NCBI GenBank assembly: GCA_017524725.1
Contig: JAFXUZ010000004.1
Coordinates: forward strand, 36,155 to 100,154
DNA: 64,000 bases
Source of the DNA: Clostridia bacterium
GTDB lineage: Bacteria; Bacillota; Clostridia; Christensenellales; Aristaeellaceae
Direction of reading: 5' to 3'
The notes beneath the pieces are model-generated. The model worked only from the letters and a program-made list of their open reading frames with translations. It made no database searches and was not told where the DNA came from. Position numbers and translations under genes: made by a program. This document shows, in pieces, positions 59,977-64,000 of the stretch. Position 1 is the first letter of the stretch. The number at the start of each line of letters is the position of its first letter.

Positions 59977-62916
59977 ATGAAACCTTCAACAAAGAGGACG
60001 CTGAAAAAAGTGTTCCTGAATATCACCACAGGGCTGTTCGCCGTGGTGCTGACGGGCAATGTCATCGCCGGTGAAAACGCCGGGCAGATCAACCAGTTCC
60101 TGGGTACCAAGACGAGTGAGACCGTTTCCACCCTGCCCAAGGGGCAGGAAGAGGGCTATGCCCGGTATTTTGACAGCAAATTCTCCTCCGTCGCCGACCT
60201 GAAAGCGGCCGGGGAAGCCAAGGTCCGCGAAGTGGAAGGCGAAGGCATCGTTCTTCTTAAGAACGACAATGCCACCCTGCCGCTTTCCGCGGGCAGCAAG
60301 GTATCGCTGCTGGGCGTGACGGTCATGGATCCCGTATACGGCGGCACCGGCTCCGGCGCCGTGGATGCCGACGGCGCGCCGAACTATTACGACGTGCTGT
60401 CCGGCGCGGGCTTCACGGTGGTGGACAAGCCGCTGCTGGATTATTATGTGGAGAACGAAGCCAAGCGCAATACCTATGAGATCGGCGAAGTGCGCTGGAA
60501 AAAGGTCAGCAAGAACCATGACGACACGATCGGCCAGGGTGAGGACGCCATTTATGTGGTCGGCCGCGTCGGCGGCGAAGGCGACGACGTGACCGCCGAA
60601 AAGGAAGACGCCCTGGACGGGGATTACCTGACGCTGAACGAGGACGAACGCTCCATCCTTGAAGGGCTGAAGGAACTCAAGGATGACGGGGCGATCCGTT
60701 CCATCACCGTGATCATCAACAGCGCCAACCCGATCTCCACCGCTTTCCTTTTTGAAGAAGACTACGGAGTGGACGCGGCGCTGTGGGTGGGCAGCGTAGG
60801 CCAGACCGGCCTGTATGCCGTGGGCGACGTGCTTTCCGGCGCGGTGAACCCCTCCGGCTCCCTGCCGGATACCTGGTGGATGGACAACCGACTGGACCCT
60901 GTGATGAACAACTTCGGCTCCTATGCCTATGCCGATGCGGATAAATACAGCTTCAAGGCCATGTCCGCCTACGGCAGGTACGTGGTCTACCAGGAAGGCA
61001 TCTACCTGGGGTATAAATATACCGAGACCCGGTATGAAGACGCGGTCATGGGCACCCCCAATGCCGGCAGTTTCAACTACGGCAGCGTGGTTTCCTTCCC
61101 CTTCGGCTACGGCAGGAGCTACACTGAATTCAGTCTTTCCGATATGAAGGCGGAAAAGAGCGGCGAAGGCCGGAAGACGGTCTACACGCTGTCTGTCAAC
61201 GTTACCAATACCGGCGACAAAGCGGGCAAAAAGACCGTCCAGGTCTACGCCCAGAAACCCTACACGGAATACGACCGCCAGAACCGGATCGAAAAGGCCG
61301 CTGTTGAACTGGTAGGCTACGGCAAAACCGCCCTGCTGCAGCCCGGCGCGAGCGAAGTGATCACCGTTTCCGTGCCGGAATATTACCTGACTTCCTATGA
61401 CGCCCTGGGCACCGGCGCATATATCCTGGACGAGGGCGCGTATTATCTGACCGCCGCGGAAAACGCCCACCAGGCTGTCAACAACATCCTGACCGCCAAA
61501 GGCTTTTCGGAGGGTATGACCGAAGCGGGGGATGCTTCCCTGGTGTATTCCTTCGACCAGGCGTTTGACAAGGACACCTATGCCAAGGCTTACGGCACCG
61601 GCGCGGACGTGAGATCCCTCTTTGCCGATACGGATATGAACCGCTACGAGGGCAAAGGCGGCAACAGTATCGTGTACTATTCCCGCAGCGACTGGGAAGG
61701 CACTGTGACCGGCGGCAATGTGAAGCTGACCATGACCGATGAAATGGCCAAAGACGTGGTGCTGGACGACGCCGACCTGCCGGACGCTTCCGGCGTCAGT
61801 TTCCCCACGATGGGCAAGAATGCCAACCTGCAGCTGGTCAACATGATGGATTACGCCTATGACGATCCCAAATGGGATGAATTCATGGACCAGCTGACGT
61901 TTGAAGAAATGGCTGCCGTCACCCTGACCGGCCTGCGTGAGACCGCGGGCGTCACCAGCGTCGGAAAGCCCGCTACCATCGACCACAACGGTCCCTCCGG
62001 CGTAACGCAGAAGTATTCCATCGGCGCAAACGGCTACGCCACCGTAAACAACGATCCCGGCAAGGAACTGAAAGGCACCTGCTATCCCTGCAACGGCATC
62101 ATTGCCGCTACCTTCAACGACAAACTTGCCGGGGAAGTCGGCGAATTGATCGGTGAGGACGCGATGTGGGCGGGCTATGCCGGCCTTTACGGCACGGGCC
62201 TCAACATCCACCGTTCCCCCTATGCCGGCCGCGTGTTCGAGTACTATTCCGAAGACGGCGTGCTCACCGGCCTGATCGATACCGCCGAGACCCGCGGCAT
62301 CCAGAGCAAGGGCGTATATGTGTACAACAAACACTTCGTCATGAACGACCAGGAGAACAACCGCGCCGGTATCGGCACCTGGGTGACAGAGCAGGCCTTG
62401 AGGGAGATCTATCTGCGCGCGTTCGAACTGCCGATCGTGTATGCCGACGCCAAGTGCGTGATGACAGGCTATAACCGTCTGGGCGTCAACTGGTGCGGCG
62501 CTTATCCTGAACTGCTGATCAACTGGCTGCGGGGCGAGGCGGGCATGAAGGGATTTGCCGTCAGCGACATGTACGATTCCTCCTACATGGTCCCCGTGCA
62601 TGAGATCGTGGCCGGCAACGATATCCCGGACGGCGAACTGGACCTGGCCAGCCTGACCCCATACGGACCCAAGGGCAGCAATCCCAACGCCGCTGTCGCC
62701 CAGGCCATGCGCGAGTCCACAAAGCGCGTGATGTACACGGTGCTCCATTCCCGCGGCATGGACGGCATCAGCGAATATACCAAGGTGGTCACCATCACTC
62801 CCTGGTGGCAGCTGGCGCTGAACATCGCGCAGTGGACGCTGCTTGCGCTGAGCGTCTTTGCTTTGGCCCTGCTGCTGATGGATATCTACGGAAACAAAAA
62901 AGCGAAAAAAGCATAA
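59977..62916 (+). CDS. GH3 beta-glycosidase, domain-permuted, anchored at both ends
   Basis: This 979-residue protein shares the layout of the 43601-46624 gene: the (alpha/beta)6 domain first (EGIVLLKNDNATLPL, about 83-380), a fibronectin-like segment (YTLSVNVTNTGDKAGKK), then the barrel. The barrel has DHNGPSGVTQKY, YGTGLNIHRSPYAGRVFEYYSED and nucleophile D864 in GFAVSDMY. Hydrophobic segments lie at residues about 12-30 and near the C terminus (LNIAQWTLLALSVFALALLL), predicting extracellular display on two membrane helices. The substrate is probably beta-glucosides or xylosides. ATG 59977 follows AAAGGAG, and an upstream in-frame start lacks a ribosome-binding site. It is divergent from the uronate operon and ends at a 30-bp palindrome. 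Confidence 0.9.
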   Translation: MKPSTKRTLKKVFLNITTGLFAVVLTGNVIAGENAGQINQFLGTKTSETVSTLPKGQEEGYARYFDSKFSSVADLKAAGEAKVREVEGEGIVLLKNDNATLPLSAGSKVSLLGVTVMDPVYGGTGSGAVDADGAPNYYDVLSGAGFTVVDKPLLDYYVENEAKRNTYEIGEVRWKKVSKNHDDTIGQGEDAIYVVGRVGGEGDDVTAEKEDALDGDYLTLNEDERSILEGLKELKDDGAIRSITVIINSANPISTAFLFEEDYGVDAALWVGSVGQTGLYAVGDVLSGAVNPSGSLPDTWWMDNRLDPVMNNFGSYAYADADKYSFKAMSAYGRYVVYQEGIYLGYKYTETRYEDAVMGTPNAGSFNYGSVVSFPFGYGRSYTEFSLSDMKAEKSGEGRKTVYTLSVNVTNTGDKAGKKTVQVYAQKPYTEYDRQNRIEKAAVELVGYGKTALLQPGASEVITVSVPEYYLTSYDALGTGAYILDEGAYYLTAAENAHQAVNNILTAKGFSEGMTEAGDASLVYSFDQAFDKDTYAKAYGTGADVRSLFADTDMNRYEGKGGNSIVYYSRSDWEGTVTGGNVKLTMTDEMAKDVVLDDADLPDASGVSFPTMGKNANLQLVNMMDYAYDDPKWDEFMDQLTFEEMAAVTLTGLRETAGVTSVGKPATIDHNGPSGVTQKYSIGANGYATVNNDPGKELKGTCYPCNGIIAATFNDKLAGEVGELIGEDAMWAGYAGLYGTGLNIHRSPYAGRVFEYYSEDGVLTGLIDTAETRGIQSKGVYVYNKHFVMNDQENNRAGIGTWVTEQALREIYLRAFELPIVYADAKCVMTGYNRLGVNWCGAYPELLINWLRGEAGMKGFAVSDMYDSSYMVPVHEIVAGNDIPDGELDLASLTPYGPKGSNPNAAVAQAMRESTKRVMYTVLHSRGMDGISEYTKVVTITPWWQLALNIAQWTLLALSVFALALLLMDIYGNKKAKKA

Positions 62917-62934
62917 ATCATCCCGGCAGACTCC

Positions 62935-62964
62935 CGACCGTCAGGCACCGGTGCCTGACGGTCG
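62935..62964 (+). terminator. perfect 30-bp palindromic terminator after GH3
   Basis: CGACCGTCAGGCACC joins directly to its exact reverse complement (62935-62964), then TTTGC. A perfect palindrome with a short T tail may act in both directions. Confidence 0.7.
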
Positions 62965-62980
62965 TTTGCATCTTGTCCAA

Positions 62981-63010
62981 CGTCATTTCAGCATTTCAGA
63001 CCGGCATTTT
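62981..63010 (+). promoter_or_regulatory. possible LytTR-type direct repeat of the second regulator
   Basis: CGTCATTTC (62981-62989) and CGGCATTTT (63002-63010) match at 7 of 9 bases with a 21-bp period. The pair ends two bases before the -35 at 63013. Confidence 0.35.
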
Positions 63011-63012
63011 TC

Positions 63013-63041
63013 TTGCCCTGAGAGTGGAAAAGTGCTATAAT
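63013..63041 (+). promoter_or_regulatory. promoter of the second LytTR regulator
   Basis: TTGCCC (63013-63018), a 17-base spacer, then TATAAT (63036-63041), 36 bases before the ATG. Confidence 0.7.
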
Positions 63042-63077
63042 GGCTTGGTAAAAAACTAAACGGCCGGGGGAATTGTC

Positions 63078-63785
63078 ATGCTCTTGATCGCTGTGGTGGA
63101 TGACGATCCGAAAGATGCCGTGCTGCTGAAAGAATGCATTGAAAACTACTGCAGGATGAATGACCATGCCGCCATGATCCATGTATATCACGACGGGCTC
63201 GACCTGATCCGCAGCACGGAAAACCACGATATCGTATTCTTTGATATACAGATGGGCAGGCTGGACGGGCTTGAAACTGCCCGTTTCATCCGCAAGATCA
63301 ATACGGACACCATTCTGATCTTTGTCACCAACATGGCCCAGTTTGCCATCAAGGGCTATGAGGTGGATGCGCTTGATTTCATCCTGAAGCCGCCGTCCAT
63401 GTCCTCGATCGTTTATGTAATGGACAAAGCCATGAAACGGCTGGACGGCAGCGGGACCAAAGCGCTGTTCTCTCTCAAAACTTCCGACGGTACGGTCAGC
63501 CTGTCCGCCAACGATATCACGTATGTGGAAGTGTTCGATCACAACCTGGTTTACCATACCACCAGGGGAGAATACACGGTTCGGGGCAAGCTCAGCGACG
63601 TCATCGAAAAGCTGAGTCCCGACCGTTTTGTGATGTGCAACCGCAGCTTCATCGTGAACCTCAGGCATGTATCCAATGTCGCTTCGGATTATCTTATGAT
63701 CGGCGACAACCGTATTTCCGTTTCCAAATCCCACCGCAAGGAATTGATCAGGCGGTTTTCCAGTTTCCTGGGGGACAGTTTATGA
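63078..63785 (+). CDS. LytTR family response regulator (second system)
   Basis: This 235-residue protein has a receiver domain with acidic pair VVDDD and phospho-acceptor D56 in IVFFDIQMGRLDG, then LKPPSM. The LytTR domain (about 130-235) contains LSANDITYVEVFDHNLVYHT, DRFVMCNRSFIVNLRHVS and VSKSHRKELIRRF. It is related to 51815-52528 in architecture but distinct in sequence, so a separate target set is likely. The ATG follows CCGGGGGAA. Its stop overlaps the next ATG by four bases. It lies downstream of the GH3 gene and may regulate neighbouring fibre genes (inference). Confidence 0.88.
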   Translation: MLLIAVVDDDPKDAVLLKECIENYCRMNDHAAMIHVYHDGLDLIRSTENHDIVFFDIQMGRLDGLETARFIRKINTDTILIFVTNMAQFAIKGYEVDALDFILKPPSMSSIVYVMDKAMKRLDGSGTKALFSLKTSDGTVSLSANDITYVEVFDHNLVYHTTRGEYTVRGKLSDVIEKLSPDRFVMCNRSFIVNLRHVSNVASDYLMIGDNRISVSKSHRKELIRRFSSFLGDSL

Positions 63786-64000
63786 TTTCCAATCAATTTT
63801 GGGTCGGGGCCGTCGATCACAGGATTTCGGCGGCCATTGTGTTGTTTGTCCTGATGCTTCTGCTGAACACGGGGAAAAAACGCGGCCCGTTCCTTCTGAG
63901 GGCCGCCGTCACGCTGGCCGTCATGTGCCTGTGCAGCTGGCTGTTTCGCACAATATCCGATGAGCGCAGCGCGAACGCGTATGTACAGGCCGCATGCTTC
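63782..64000 (+). CDS. membrane sensor kinase, N-terminal part (cut by window edge)
   Basis: The frame opens at ATG 63782, overlapping the regulator stop, and stays open for 73 codons to the window end. The visible part has two hydrophobic helices (AAIVLFVLMLLLN, AAVTLAVMCLCSWLF). Its position after a LytTR regulator matches the kinase order of the first system, so a GHKL-type histidine kinase is expected. No kinase motif is visible yet, so the identity rests on context. Confidence 0.55.
   Translation, partial: MISNQFWVGAVDHRISAAIVLFVLMLLLNTGKKRGPFLLRAAVTLAVMCLCSWLFRTISDERSANAYVQAACF

Overview
The window reads as chromosomal DNA from a fibre-degrading, GC-rich Gram-positive of the class Clostridia, probably an uncultured rumen or gut member. 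A Christensenellales/Aristaeellaceae-like affiliation is plausible but is inference only. The grounds are strong GGAGG ribosome-binding sites, TTGACA/TATAAT promoters, a CIRCE heat-shock operator, LplABC-type sugar ABC transporters, LytTR/GHKL two-component systems and a dense set of plant cell-wall enzymes. There is no rRNA, no CRISPR array and no intact insertion sequence. One tRNA (Leu, anticodon CAA) is present.

Layout. (1) 1-10.1 kb is mostly housekeeping: a cut-off TraX-like membrane protein, secG, an ABC-F ATPase, CIRCE-controlled htpG, a lipoprotein, rarA, galE, a TatD nuclease and a TraB/GumN-type exported protein. (2) 10.1-14.8 kb holds an AraC regulator and a complete sugar ABC importer (two permeases and a binding protein). 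(3) 14.9-23.4 kb is a glucuronoxylan-type run: GH2, metallo-beta-lactamase fold hydrolase, GH39, GH67 alpha-glucuronidase and a Nudix hydrolase. (4) 23.4-33.3 kb has a LacI regulator with palindromic operators, a secreted non-catalytic protein carrying a tandem module, a second ABC importer, and a GH5 glucanase carrying the same module at its C terminus. (5) 33.4-35.0 kb has a polysaccharide deacetylase and a HisJ-type PHP phosphatase. (6) 35.4-38.8 kb is an unusual three-gene operon (binding-protein/VWA lipoprotein, XpaC-like membrane protein, second binding-protein-like protein) bracketed by related inverted repeats. (7) 39.2-41.9 kb has a frameshifted exported deaminase, a phosphodiester glycosidase-family protein, an Lgt-like membrane protein and tRNA-Leu. 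(8) 42-52.5 kb is a minus-strand cluster of three paralogous secreted esterases, a domain-permuted GH3, small secreted proteins and a LytTR/GHKL pair. (9) 52.7-59.5 kb contains a minus-strand uronate operon (membrane protein, uxuA, GH2, GPH symporter, SDR mannonate oxidoreductase) and a secreted protein. (10) 60-64 kb has a second permuted GH3 and the start of a second LytTR/GHKL pair.

How it fits together. Secreted or anchored GH5, GH3 and esterases would attack hemicellulose or beta-glucan outside the cell. The two ABC importers and the GPH symporter would bring in oligosaccharides or uronosides. Cytoplasmic GH2, GH39 and GH67 would trim them, and UxuA plus the SDR enzyme would carry glucuronate-derived carbon towards 2-keto-3-deoxygluconate. 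The clearest regulatory discovery is a set of three promoters sharing 9-bp direct repeats at a 21-bp period, each exactly 5 bp from the -35 box. They precede the response regulator, an esterase operon and a small secreted protein, and look like an autoregulated LytTR regulon. The best candidate for an undescribed system is the VWA/XpaC/binding-protein operon at 35.4-38.8 kb.
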